A stretch of 7,710 nucleotides of DNA, from positions 1-7,710 of the forward strand of contig JAGLUM010000302.1 of NCBI GenBank assembly GCA_023134755.1, in the 5' to 3' direction. The position numbers were made by a program, and so were the translations under genes. The stretch comes from Fidelibacterota bacterium (GTDB taxonomy: Bacteria; Fidelibacterota; Fidelibacteria; Fidelibacterales; Fidelibacteraceae). Below the pieces are notes generated by a model. The model saw only the letters and a list, made by a program, of their open reading frames with translations, searched no databases and was not told where the DNA came from. Shown here one piece after another: positions 1 to 5,595 of the stretch (position 1 is its first letter; each line of letters opens with the position of its first letter).

Positions 1-2
1 CA

Positions 3-110
3 TCACGCCATACTTTGATGAAATACATACTGGACTTTTTTGAAAACAATAATGATATTTATGAAACTTTTTCAAAAGACGGCCGGAAAAAAAGCTCGGT
101 TCGTAACTAA
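3..110 (+). CDS. 3' end of an unidentified upstream gene
   Basis: An open frame enters from the left edge and stops at TAA 108-110. It gives 35 residues, including the stretch MKYILDFFENNNDIYETF, and ends in a basic tail (KDGRKKSSVRN). In related operons the gene before batC is usually batA or batB (von Willebrand factor A proteins). Those normally end with a hydrophobic membrane segment, which this tail lacks, so the identity is open. The other two forward frames stop within the first 45 bases, which favours this frame. Reading frame moderately likely; product unknown. Confidence 0.45.
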   Translation, partial: SRHTLMKYILDFFENNNDIYETFSKDGRKKSSVRN

Positions 111-153
111 GAAAATGGGAACATGCAATATTGAAAAATAATTAGTGAGTTGT

Positions 154-918
154 ATGTACCGGAAAGAAAAATATAAAAATCTGAAACGATATATAAGTAT
201 AACCCTGCTAAGCATAGCTGTATTGGCCGCAAAAGATCCCGGAATAAATGCATTTTACAAAGGCGATTTTGAGAAAGCACATTACTATTATCAGGAACGC
301 CTTAAAAAAGATACAGATAATGAGAAAATTATCTACAATCAGGGTACTTCCGCGCTTGCAATGGAAAAATATGATGAGGCAAAATCATTGCTGATGCAAA
401 GTCTCGCAAGCGATAACGAAAAACAGCGCGCAAAGGCACATTATAATTTGGGAAAGCTGACACTTCAGCAACAAGAAATAGATGAAGCAATTGTCCATTT
501 TAAAAAAAGCATGCTCTATGATCCGGACGACGTGAACAGCAAAATAATGTATGAACAGCTTAGACAGATGCAGCAGCAACAGGAACAACAAAAACAGGAT
601 CAGCAACAAGGATCAGACCAACAGAAACAAGACGATCAACAGCAATCGGATCAGCAACAAGATCAGGAACGGGATCAGAAGCAAGACAATGAAAATCAAG
701 ATGGTCAGCAACAGGATAATGAAAGCCGGGATGAACAACAGCAGAATAAATCTATGGATTCACAATTGAAGGAAGAGGACTTAACACCGCAGGAATTATC
801 CAAAGAGCAGGCAAAAAACATACTGAATGCGATGAAAGAAGACGAAAAAGAGTCGATGAAGAAATTGATCTTAAGCAAAGCCAGAAAAAAAGGAATAAAA
901 CGGAGTAAAGAGTGGTAA
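154..918 (+). CDS. batC: BatC, TPR protein of the aerotolerance (Bat) operon
   Basis: A secreted or membrane-anchored TPR protein of 254 residues, numbered from ATG 154. A basic N-region (KEKYKNLKR) and a hydrophobic segment at about 14-25 form a signal peptide ending near VLA-A. Three TPR units follow at about 28-56, 58-88 and 93-126 (for example AHYNLGKLTLQQQEIDEAI). Residues 138-197 are a low-complexity tract in which 30 of 60 residues are Gln, mixed with Asp, Glu and Lys. The C-terminus carries the BatC-like motif LTPQELSKEQAKNILNAM at 210-227 and ends in a basic segment closing with KEW. In this family the helical motif after the Q-rich linker is characteristic. The Bat proteins were named for Bacteroides aerotolerance, but their biochemical role is unsettled. 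A GTG at 145 would add three residues; I prefer the ATG, with weak AGTGAG upstream. The 3' end overlaps batD by 7 bp. Confidence 0.85.
   Translation: MYRKEKYKNLKRYISITLLSIAVLAAKDPGINAFYKGDFEKAHYYYQERLKKDTDNEKIIYNQGTSALAMEKYDEAKSLLMQSLASDNEKQRAKAHYNLGKLTLQQQEIDEAIVHFKKSMLYDPDDVNSKIMYEQLRQMQQQQEQQKQDQQQGSDQQKQDDQQQSDQQQDQERDQKQDNENQDGQQQDNESRDEQQQNKSMDSQLKEEDLTPQELSKEQAKNILNAMKEDEKESMKKLILSKARKKGIKRSKEW
571..747 (+). repeat. CAG/CAA-rich low-complexity tract inside batC
   Basis: This stretch codes for the Gln/Asp-rich linker of BatC and is built mostly from CAG, CAA and GAT codons. A 14-base direct repeat, GGATCAGCAACAAG, occurs at 597-610 and 648-661, exactly 17 codons apart, so the frame is kept. 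Mixed CAG and CAA usage argues against a recent pure triplet expansion. Length variation between strains would be expected here. Confidence 0.8.
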
Positions 919-2612
919 TACGTCGTCGGTATTTTACATCTATTTTTATTTTCTGTCTGATGATATCCGGCTTATGGGCGCAACGGGTTACTCTTACTGC
1001 CAGTAAAACGACCTTTTCCATTCAAGAACAAATTCAGCTTGTATTTACCTTTGAGAATATTAAGAATTCACCCAGGAGTGTCGATTTAAATCTACATAAC
1101 AACTTTACGGTAATTGGCGGGCCTTATAGTTCTTCCAATTATTCCTGGGTAAACGGAAAGGCAACATCAAGCAATAAGATCATTTATGATGTTATTGCAA
1201 AAAAAACCGGTAAGATAAAAATTCCTGCTTATGAATTTTCCATTAAAAACCATGTATATAAAACCAGCCCTTTATTTATTACTGTCAGAAAAACCGCAGA
1301 TCCCGGATCATTGACAGAAGGACAGGAAATGCCAAGTATATATATGGAAACTATTCTACCGAAAGACAGGGTATACCAAGGTGAGACCTTCACACTATAT
1401 TACCACTTATATACCGCAGAACAGGTTGTCAATTATACTACAAACCCTATATCTACGATGGACGGCTTTATTGTTGATCGTTTTTCACTGCATGATTCGC
1501 CCTCTTCAAGTAAAAAAGTTATTAATGGCCGTGAATACCTGATTGCCGGCATCGCTTCGCTGACCCTGACACCGACAGAAAGTGGGGAATTCATACTTCC
1601 GGCAAAACCATTCCGTATTTCTGTTAAACGTTCAGGGCAGTATCGTTCAAAATGGGAGGATCCATTTTTTGGGAATACATCTAAGAATATTAATATTGTT
1701 GCACCTGCTGATACTCTGACGGTGCTTCAGCTTCCAAGCGGTGCAGGAGCGGCATTTACCGGAGCAATTGGTGATTTTACGATGCATGTCTCCATGGACA
1801 GTACTTTGATACAGGAAAATCAAGCTGCGACATTGCGGGTGAATTTGATCGGTCATGGAAATATGGATCACTTTACCTTTCCGGAGCAGACATTCTCGGA
1901 TGATTTTGAGCTTTTTGAACCCAAGGTGAAAAATGCTTATAGATTGAGTGATCAAGATTATAAAGGACAGCGTACTTGGGAATACGTACTCATTCCGGGG
2001 AAACCCGGGACATATCAATTCAACGATATGGTATTTACATACTTCTCCTTATCTCAAGAGAGCTATAAAACCCTTCGGATGCCGTTGAAAGAAATACGCG
2101 TAATATCATACAATGAATTGGAAGGGGATTATATTTCCGGCCTGTCCCCTGATGAGGTGCGTTTGCTCTCGCAGGATATCCGCTTTATTCAAATGGGGGA
2201 AAAACACCAGGTACATTTAGACTATAATACCGTTAGAGACTCCAGAAACTGGGTATGGTATTATCTTGCACTTGCTATGACAGCTTTTGTTGTTGTTGCA
2301 GAGGTCTTGCTTGCATTCCGGAATAAAAACAGAAATATAATTCGTTACAAAAATGCATTGAAAACTGCTATAATGCAATTTCGAAAAATTCACACAGATC
2401 AATCAGCAGAAGAAATTCTCACCCAAATCGAGACGGGATTTCAAACCTATTTAAGCGATAAGCGAATTGCACCGGACCGGTACCCGGAAATCAACGATAT
2501 TCTAAAAACTATTGAAACCTACAAATATGCTCCCAGTAACCTGTCACATGCTGTGTTAGACAGTCTGAAAAACAAAGCATTAACAATTATTGAGGAAATT
2601 GAAAAAGCATGA
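912..2612 (+). CDS. batD: BatD, periplasmic membrane-anchored protein of the Bat operon
   Basis: 566 residues with the architecture of the BatD (oxygen tolerance) family. A signal peptide (RRR followed by a hydrophobic run, cleavage likely after LWA at 23) leads into a large periplasmic part. Visible family hallmarks are VTLTASKTTFSIQEQIQL at 26-43, the GGPYSSSNYSWVNG segment at 69-82 followed by KTGKIKIPAYEF, the WEDPFFG motif at 248-254, LPSGAGAAFTGAIGDF at 274-289, and WEYVLIPGKPGTYQF at 356-370. One transmembrane helix lies at about 447-469, and a helical cytoplasmic tail runs to 566 with a YAPSNLSHAVLDSLKNKA element. The GTG start at 912 is preceded by GGAG (902-905) at a 6-base gap. Starting at the next ATG (960) would destroy the signal peptide. 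It overlaps batC by 7 bp and batE by 4 bp. BatD is thought to be part of an envelope complex with BatA/B; no enzymatic activity is known. Confidence 0.9.
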   Translation: MVIRRRYFTSIFIFCLMISGLWAQRVTLTASKTTFSIQEQIQLVFTFENIKNSPRSVDLNLHNNFTVIGGPYSSSNYSWVNGKATSSNKIIYDVIAKKTGKIKIPAYEFSIKNHVYKTSPLFITVRKTADPGSLTEGQEMPSIYMETILPKDRVYQGETFTLYYHLYTAEQVVNYTTNPISTMDGFIVDRFSLHDSPSSSKKVINGREYLIAGIASLTLTPTESGEFILPAKPFRISVKRSGQYRSKWEDPFFGNTSKNINIVAPADTLTVLQLPSGAGAAFTGAIGDFTMHVSMDSTLIQENQAATLRVNLIGHGNMDHFTFPEQTFSDDFELFEPKVKNAYRLSDQDYKGQRTWEYVLIPGKPGTYQFNDMVFTYFSLSQESYKTLRMPLKEIRVISYNELEGDYISGLSPDEVRLLSQDIRFIQMGEKHQVHLDYNTVRDSRNWVWYYLALAMTAFVVVAEVLLAFRNKNRNIIRYKNALKTAIMQFRKIHTDQSAEEILTQIETGFQTYLSDKRIAPDRYPEINDILKTIETYKYAPSNLSHAVLDSLKNKALTIIEEIEKA

Positions 2613-3385
2613 AACGACTAATGATCATATGCGTATTATTACCTTTGTTTGCTTTTTCAAGCAATATAATTAATGAAAGAGAGCAGCATTTTAAACAGGG
2701 AATATCGGCTTATGCAAATGAAAATTACGCATTGGCAATAGAACTGTTTCATCAGCTTGAAGCAGAGCAACTTGTCAGTTGGGAACTGTATTATAATTTA
2801 GGGAACTGCTATTACCGTCAAGCTGAATTGGGGCGCGCTATCCAATACTGGGAAAAAGCCAAAATATTGGCGCCTATTCATTCGGATATTGAATATAATT
2901 TGTCAATTGCCAGAGAACGCCTGATAGATAAGGTTGTATTGCCGGATACTTTCCCCTTGTTTACGTGGTATAATACCATGCAAAGATATCTTCCACTTAA
3001 TATTACCATCCGAATTATCGGTATCTTCTTAATGCTGTTTGTGCTTATTCTGGGAGGCTACCGTTTATACGCACGAAAAACCGAAAGATCATATAAGGGG
3101 ATTTGTATTACACTTGGCAGTCTGTTTCTGTCAGTTATCCTTTTGCTGACAATTGTTACCATTGATACCGCCCAAAAGCGCAGTCACGAGAAACGTGCTG
3201 TTATTTTAGAGGAATCGGTTATTTTATCTGAACCGGCTGATGATGCAACTGTACTCTTTATTTTGCATGAAGGCTCTACAATATTGATAAACAAAGATAT
3301 TGAAAATGAATGGGCAAATATCAGCTATTTTGATGACAAGATCGGTTGGATACGAATGAAATACTTAGGTAAAATAGAATCATGA
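2609..3385 (+). CDS. batE: BatE, TPR and SH3-like membrane protein of the Bat operon
   Basis: 258 residues. The N-terminal signal (MKRLMIICVLLPLFAFSS) is followed by TPR units at about 24-105, with the typical BatE run YYNLGNCYYRQAELGRAIQY at 61-80 and a P-x-x-D-IEYNL continuation. Two hydrophobic helices lie at about 133-151 and 165-185, separated by a short basic loop (RLYARKTERSYKG). The C-terminal part, about 195-254, reads as a bacterial SH3-like fold: ILEESVILSEPADDATVLFI, then a GS turn and a terminal IGWIRMKYLG. With this topology the TPR and SH3-like parts would both be outside the cytoplasm. The order TPR, two helices, SH3 is what the BatE family shows. The ATG overlaps the batD stop as ATGA, which suggests coupled translation. 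Function beyond the Bat complex is not established. Confidence 0.88.
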   Translation: MKRLMIICVLLPLFAFSSNIINEREQHFKQGISAYANENYALAIELFHQLEAEQLVSWELYYNLGNCYYRQAELGRAIQYWEKAKILAPIHSDIEYNLSIARERLIDKVVLPDTFPLFTWYNTMQRYLPLNITIRIIGIFLMLFVLILGGYRLYARKTERSYKGICITLGSLFLSVILLLTIVTIDTAQKRSHEKRAVILEESVILSEPADDATVLFILHEGSTILINKDIENEWANISYFDDKIGWIRMKYLGKIES

Positions 3386-3819
3386 ATAAAACCATTTTTA
3401 TTATATTAACGGTGTTTACGATTGTAGGTCTGTATGGACAAATACAGCAGCAGGAATTTCTGGATCCCGGGAAAGTGCGGAAAGAATACCGTCTGAAAGA
3501 CTTCAAAACGATATTGTTTTCAGATGAAGAAGTTTTTGAAAAAAATCTCGCACTGCAGGATAGGAAATATATTGAAACCTCCGGATACCGTATCCAGTTA
3601 ATATCTACGCAGGACTTGCACGAAGCGATAAAAATGAAGGCACTTGCAGATTCCCTGTATAATATGCCGGTGTATGTGGACTTTGAGCCGCCTAATTACA
3701 AGGTACGTATTGGGAATTATCCCACAAACGAAGAAGCCCTTAGTATGCAGAAGATAATGAAAAAACGGGGTTTTAAATACGCCTGGGTTGTCCCGGGTAA
3801 AATTGTTGTTCCAAAATGA
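3382..3819 (+). CDS. Secreted SPOR-domain protein in the Bat operon
   Basis: 145 residues. A signal peptide (hydrophobic MNKTIFIILTVFTIVGLYG, cleavage near residue 19) is followed by a polar linker and then a SPOR-like domain at about 67-138. The domain begins YRIQLISTQDLHEAIKMKA, has a helix ending in ADSLYNMPVYV, then the strand YKVRIGNYPTNEEA and a second helix before the closing strand YAWVVPGKI. SPOR domains bind septal or denuded peptidoglycan glycan strands, so the protein probably touches the cell wall in the periplasm. There is no lipobox cysteine, so it is not evidently a lipoprotein. It overlaps batE by ATGA and the next gene by ATGA, placing it inside the Bat transcription unit. 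SPOR proteins are not part of the core Bat set as I know it, so its link to the Bat complex is inferred from position. Confidence 0.8.
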   Translation: MNKTIFIILTVFTIVGLYGQIQQQEFLDPGKVRKEYRLKDFKTILFSDEEVFEKNLALQDRKYIETSGYRIQLISTQDLHEAIKMKALADSLYNMPVYVDFEPPNYKVRIGNYPTNEEALSMQKIMKKRGFKYAWVVPGKIVVPK

Positions 3820-4919
3820 AAACATATGTTAAAATAGGATTTCTTATACTCATCGCGATATCGGCAGTGGCATCTTCTCTGGATGCTGATTTTACCAAGG
3901 AATTTAATTTGTTCTATAACTACCGGTTCGATGAAGCTGAGAGTTATTTTCTGGATATGATAGATACAGCTGAAGACCCCTTTCCCTATTATGCTTTTCT
4001 GTCGTATGTAAAAATTCGTTCTCAACTTGCAAATGCAGAATATGAAAATGCCCATAAAAATACAAATAAGGTAATTGAAGAATACCGGCCGATATTCGAG
4101 AATTATTTGCAACAGCATCCGGAAGATGTGGCTGTACAGTTTTATTACACTATATTGCTGGCAGGGAAAATGCGCATTTATCTGAACAAGATGGAATACC
4201 TTTTGATCGTAAAGGAATCCCCAAAGATATTAGCGAATAAATTTACAATTGACCGCTACAGTAAAGCTCCTTTTGCAGATATGGATTTTGGGACCGGTTC
4301 CTTTGATTATTATCTCTCCGTTGTCGGCCGCAACATCGGTCTGGGTAATCTGATGATCAATCAACAATCTGACGGAATAAAGGATCTCTGGAATGCATAC
4401 CATCATGCGCGGTTCACCAAGTGGGAAGCCGCAATTGCGCTGATGTATATTTATCTTTATGATAAGCTGGATTATGAAACCTGCCACGATTTATGTGTGG
4501 AGTTTCTTAAGCAATACCCCGACAATCTTGAGGTATTGGCTATTGCGACTGAATGTGCTTATTATCAGAATAATTGGATGATAGGAGATGCATATCTACG
4601 ACGTATCAACCGCTTGTTGAATGATGGTATTTTACATAATGACGCCGGATGGCGCGCCCGGGCCTGCTACCTTAAAGGTGTTAAAGCAATGGTAAAAGAA
4701 AAGCATGTAACCGCCCTGGATTATTTTAACAAGGTGTATGAAATGAATAACATAGAATATTCCTGGTATCAGAGTATAGTGCTAAAATATACAGGCGACG
4801 TTTATCTTAAAATGGGGCTGGTCATGACCGCAAAGCTTTATTATCAGGAAACTGCAAATACCATGGAATTAATTCCGCATGTGCGTGAAGCAAGAAATAT
4901 CCTAAAAACATTAAAATAA
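3816..4919 (+). CDS. Secreted TPR-repeat protein, last gene of the Bat operon
   Basis: 367 residues. A signal peptide at about 1-21 (KTYVKIGFLILIAISAVASS) is followed by an all-helical TPR-like protein. Recognisable helical-repeat pairs are at about 25-50 (FNLFYNYRFDEAESYFLDM), 183-215 (GIKDLWNAYHHARFTKWEAA), 217-250 (DYETCHDLCVEFLKQYPDN), 283-312 (ACYLKGVKAMVKEKHVTALD) and 321-345 (YTGDVYLKMGLVMTAKLYY). The central segment at about 150-180 (FDYYLSVVGRNIGLGN) is not TPR-like; it resembles the middle of long TPR proteins I recall from FCB lineages, which have no assigned function. It overlaps the SPOR gene by ATGA, so it belongs to the same unit, and no gene follows for 676 bp. A scaffold or cargo-binding role in the periplasm is the obvious guess, with nothing specific visible. 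There is no catalytic motif. Confidence 0.75.
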   Translation: MKTYVKIGFLILIAISAVASSLDADFTKEFNLFYNYRFDEAESYFLDMIDTAEDPFPYYAFLSYVKIRSQLANAEYENAHKNTNKVIEEYRPIFENYLQQHPEDVAVQFYYTILLAGKMRIYLNKMEYLLIVKESPKILANKFTIDRYSKAPFADMDFGTGSFDYYLSVVGRNIGLGNLMINQQSDGIKDLWNAYHHARFTKWEAAIALMYIYLYDKLDYETCHDLCVEFLKQYPDNLEVLAIATECAYYQNNWMIGDAYLRRINRLLNDGILHNDAGWRARACYLKGVKAMVKEKHVTALDYFNKVYEMNNIEYSWYQSIVLKYTGDVYLKMGLVMTAKLYYQETANTMELIPHVREARNILKTLK

Positions 4920-5011
4920 ATTATCTACCAAGAATGAGGTCTAATAATAAAATATGGGGGGTATTTTGTTAAAAATGGTCCATTATTTTGGTTTTTTATC
5001 CATTCCACTAA

Positions 5012-5108
5012 GAAGCAAAATTTGCATGACCTCCCCAACCCCTCCAGAGGAGGGGCTCTAGGAGCCTCCCCGTCAGCTGACGGGAGGTTTGGAGGGGTCT
5101 CTTGCTTC
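5012..5108. repeat. Cloverleaf-forming palindromic repeat (family A, full copy)
   Basis: Nested inverted repeats. An outer 7-base pair of ends, GAAGCAA (5012-5018) and TTGCTTC (5102-5108), flanks a closing stem of GACCTCCCCAA (5028-5038) with TTGGAGGGGTC (5089-5099): nine Watson-Crick pairs, one G-T and one mismatch. Inside lie three hairpins: CCCCTCC/GGAGGGG (5039-5055, loop AGA), a short CTC/GAG (5056-5064, loop TAG), and the perfect 16-base palindrome CCCGTCAGCTGACGGG (5069-5084) extended by CCT/AGG with one bulged C. No transposase or clear target duplication is visible. It could be a small non-autonomous mobile repeat or a structured 3' element of the Bat mRNA. Confidence 0.75.
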
Positions 5109-5172
5109 GTCAAACAAGTAATAAAATCGAGGCATTTTAAGGCGGAGATGAAAAAAGGAAATAAAACAATTT

Positions 5173-5207
5173 CCCCTCCTTGTCAAGGAGGGGAGAAAGG
5201 GGAGGTC
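5173..5207. repeat. Palindromic repeat (family A, single-hairpin copy)
   Basis: A perfect 10-bp stem with one central base, CCCCTCCTTG-T-CAAGGAGGGG at 5173-5193, is followed after AGAAA by GGGGAGGTC (5199-5207). That last word is the exact reverse complement of the left closing arm GACCTCCCC of the 5012-5108 copy. The hairpin shares its 7-bp stem base CCCCTCC/GGAGGGG with that copy. It looks like a half-element of the same family, with its arm on the right. Confidence 0.7.
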
Positions 5208-5241
5208 AAATTACATGCATGATATTTACACGTTGATAAGA

Positions 5242-5274
5242 ACCACCCCCTGCCCCCTCCTAAATTAGGAGGGG
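5242..5274. repeat. Palindromic repeat (family A, third copy)
   Basis: ACCACCCCC (5242-5250), a degenerate left closing arm, is followed by CCCCTCCTAA-A-TTAGGAGGGG at 5254-5274, a perfect 10-bp stem with a single central base. The stem matches the 5173 copy except for its top two pairs, which are A-T here and T-A/G-C there, so pairing is preserved. Its arm is on the left, making it a mirror image of the preceding copy. Confidence 0.7.
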
Positions 5275-5340
5275 AGAAAAGAGGAAAACACAAAAGTTTA
5301 TCTGGAGGTTGAAAACCCCATTTCTTTTTGAATTCTTCAT

Positions 5341-5366
5341 CCCCGCTCCGAAGCCTCGGGGCGGGG
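5341..5366. repeat. Palindromic repeat (family B, copy 1)
   Basis: A hairpin with an 11-bp stem (5341-5351 paired with 5356-5366, one T-G pair) and the four-base loop AGCC. The core is CCGAAGCCTCGG. It differs in outline from the CCCCTCC family upstream but closely matches the palindrome at 5392-5418. No T-run follows, so it is not an ordinary terminator on either strand. Confidence 0.7.
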
Positions 5367-5391
5367 CTATTCACTGAATTGCCACAGCCTG

Positions 5392-5418
5392 TCCCGCCCC
5401 GAAGCTTCGGGGTCGGGA
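5392..5418. repeat. Palindromic repeat (family B, copy 2)
   Basis: TCCCG plus CCCCGAAG pairs with CTTCGGGG plus CGGGA: 13 pairs in DNA with one bulged T at 5413, centred on the AAGCTT word. It starts 51 bp after the start of the matching copy at 5341. A short TTTT follows at 5421-5424, too weak and too distant to call a terminator with confidence. Confidence 0.7.
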
Positions 5419-5450
5419 AGTTTTAAGCCGTGGATCATAAGTTTTCTTAT

Positions 5451-5492
5451 TTTTTCAACCCCTTAACTTCTCGATTTCTTCAACCTTTCAAC
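5451..5492. repeat. Pyrimidine-rich stretch with repeated TTCAAC words
   Basis: The + strand is almost free of G here and contains TTCAAC at 5454, 5479 and 5487, with a related TTAACTT between them. It lies between the palindromes and the start of the next gene. It may be a degenerate short repeat or an untranslated leader. No protein-binding site can be assigned from the sequence alone. Confidence 0.35.
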
Positions 5493-5560
5493 TAAATAGC
5501 TTCCTTTTTTAGCATTAAGGCAAGAATGACTAAAATATATGCCATTTTGTCAGATTATGG

Positions 5561-5589
5561 TTGATAATCGTTTTTATTTTGAATATTTT
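5561..5589 (+). promoter_or_regulatory. Weak candidate promoter for the sigma-54 activator gene
   Basis: TTGATA (5561-5566) and TATTTT (5584-5589) are separated by 17 bp and resemble -35 and -10 boxes. If used, the transcript would begin at or next to the ATG at 5596, giving an almost leaderless mRNA. That would fit the absence of a Shine-Dalgarno site. The region is so AT-rich that a chance match is quite possible. No sigma-54 (GG-N10-GC) site was found here. Confidence 0.2.
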
Positions 5590-5595
5590 TAGTTC

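Larger units (their letters stand above)
4920..5595. other. 676-bp spacer holding palindromic repeats, no gene
   Basis: Between the Bat operon and the sigma-54 activator gene I find no credible coding region. The first 90 bases are AT-rich and have no convincing terminator. Positions 5012-5418 carry at least five G/C-rich inverted repeats, and 5450-5510 is pyrimidine-rich. The small open frames here read straight through the palindromes, are rich in Pro, Gly and Ser, and have no family features. The spacer separates two transcription units pointing the same way. Confidence 0.8.

Noticed and set aside
111..153. Sigma-54 promoter upstream of batC (GG and TGC words near 117-126)
   Set aside because: The GG to GC spacing is 7-8 bases instead of the required 12, so it does not match the -24/-12 consensus.
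1647..2018. Reverse open frame of 123 codons inside batD
   Set aside because: It is fully inside a clear batD gene on the other strand and shows no recognisable motif.
3717..4118. Reverse open frame of 133 codons under the SPOR and TPR genes
   Set aside because: It lies opposite two well-supported genes and has scattered hydrophobic and Cys-rich composition typical of an antisense shadow.
4960..5005. Possible intrinsic terminator after the Bat operon (T-rich stretch near 4985-4998)
   Set aside because: There is a T-run after GG, but the only upstream stem is three or four pairs (CCA/TGG), too weak to support a terminator call.
5028..5099. tRNA gene, because of the cloverleaf fold
   Set aside because: There is no acceptor CCA context, no conserved GTTC T-loop, no D-loop GG pattern and no anticodon arm of normal size. 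The stems are mostly C-run against G-run, as in palindromic repeats.
5022..5222. Forward open frame of 66 codons crossing the palindromes
   Set aside because: It reads through the cloverleaf repeat, giving Gly/Ser/Pro-rich words such as NPSRGGALGASPSADG. It has no family resemblance and no ribosome binding site. This is the kind of spurious peptide that repeats often generate in databases.
4925..5374. Two reverse-strand open frames in the spacer (4925-5113 and 5183-5374)
   Set aside because: Both are made largely of the palindromic repeats read from the other side, with no domain or signal features. Inverted repeats leave open frames on both strands.
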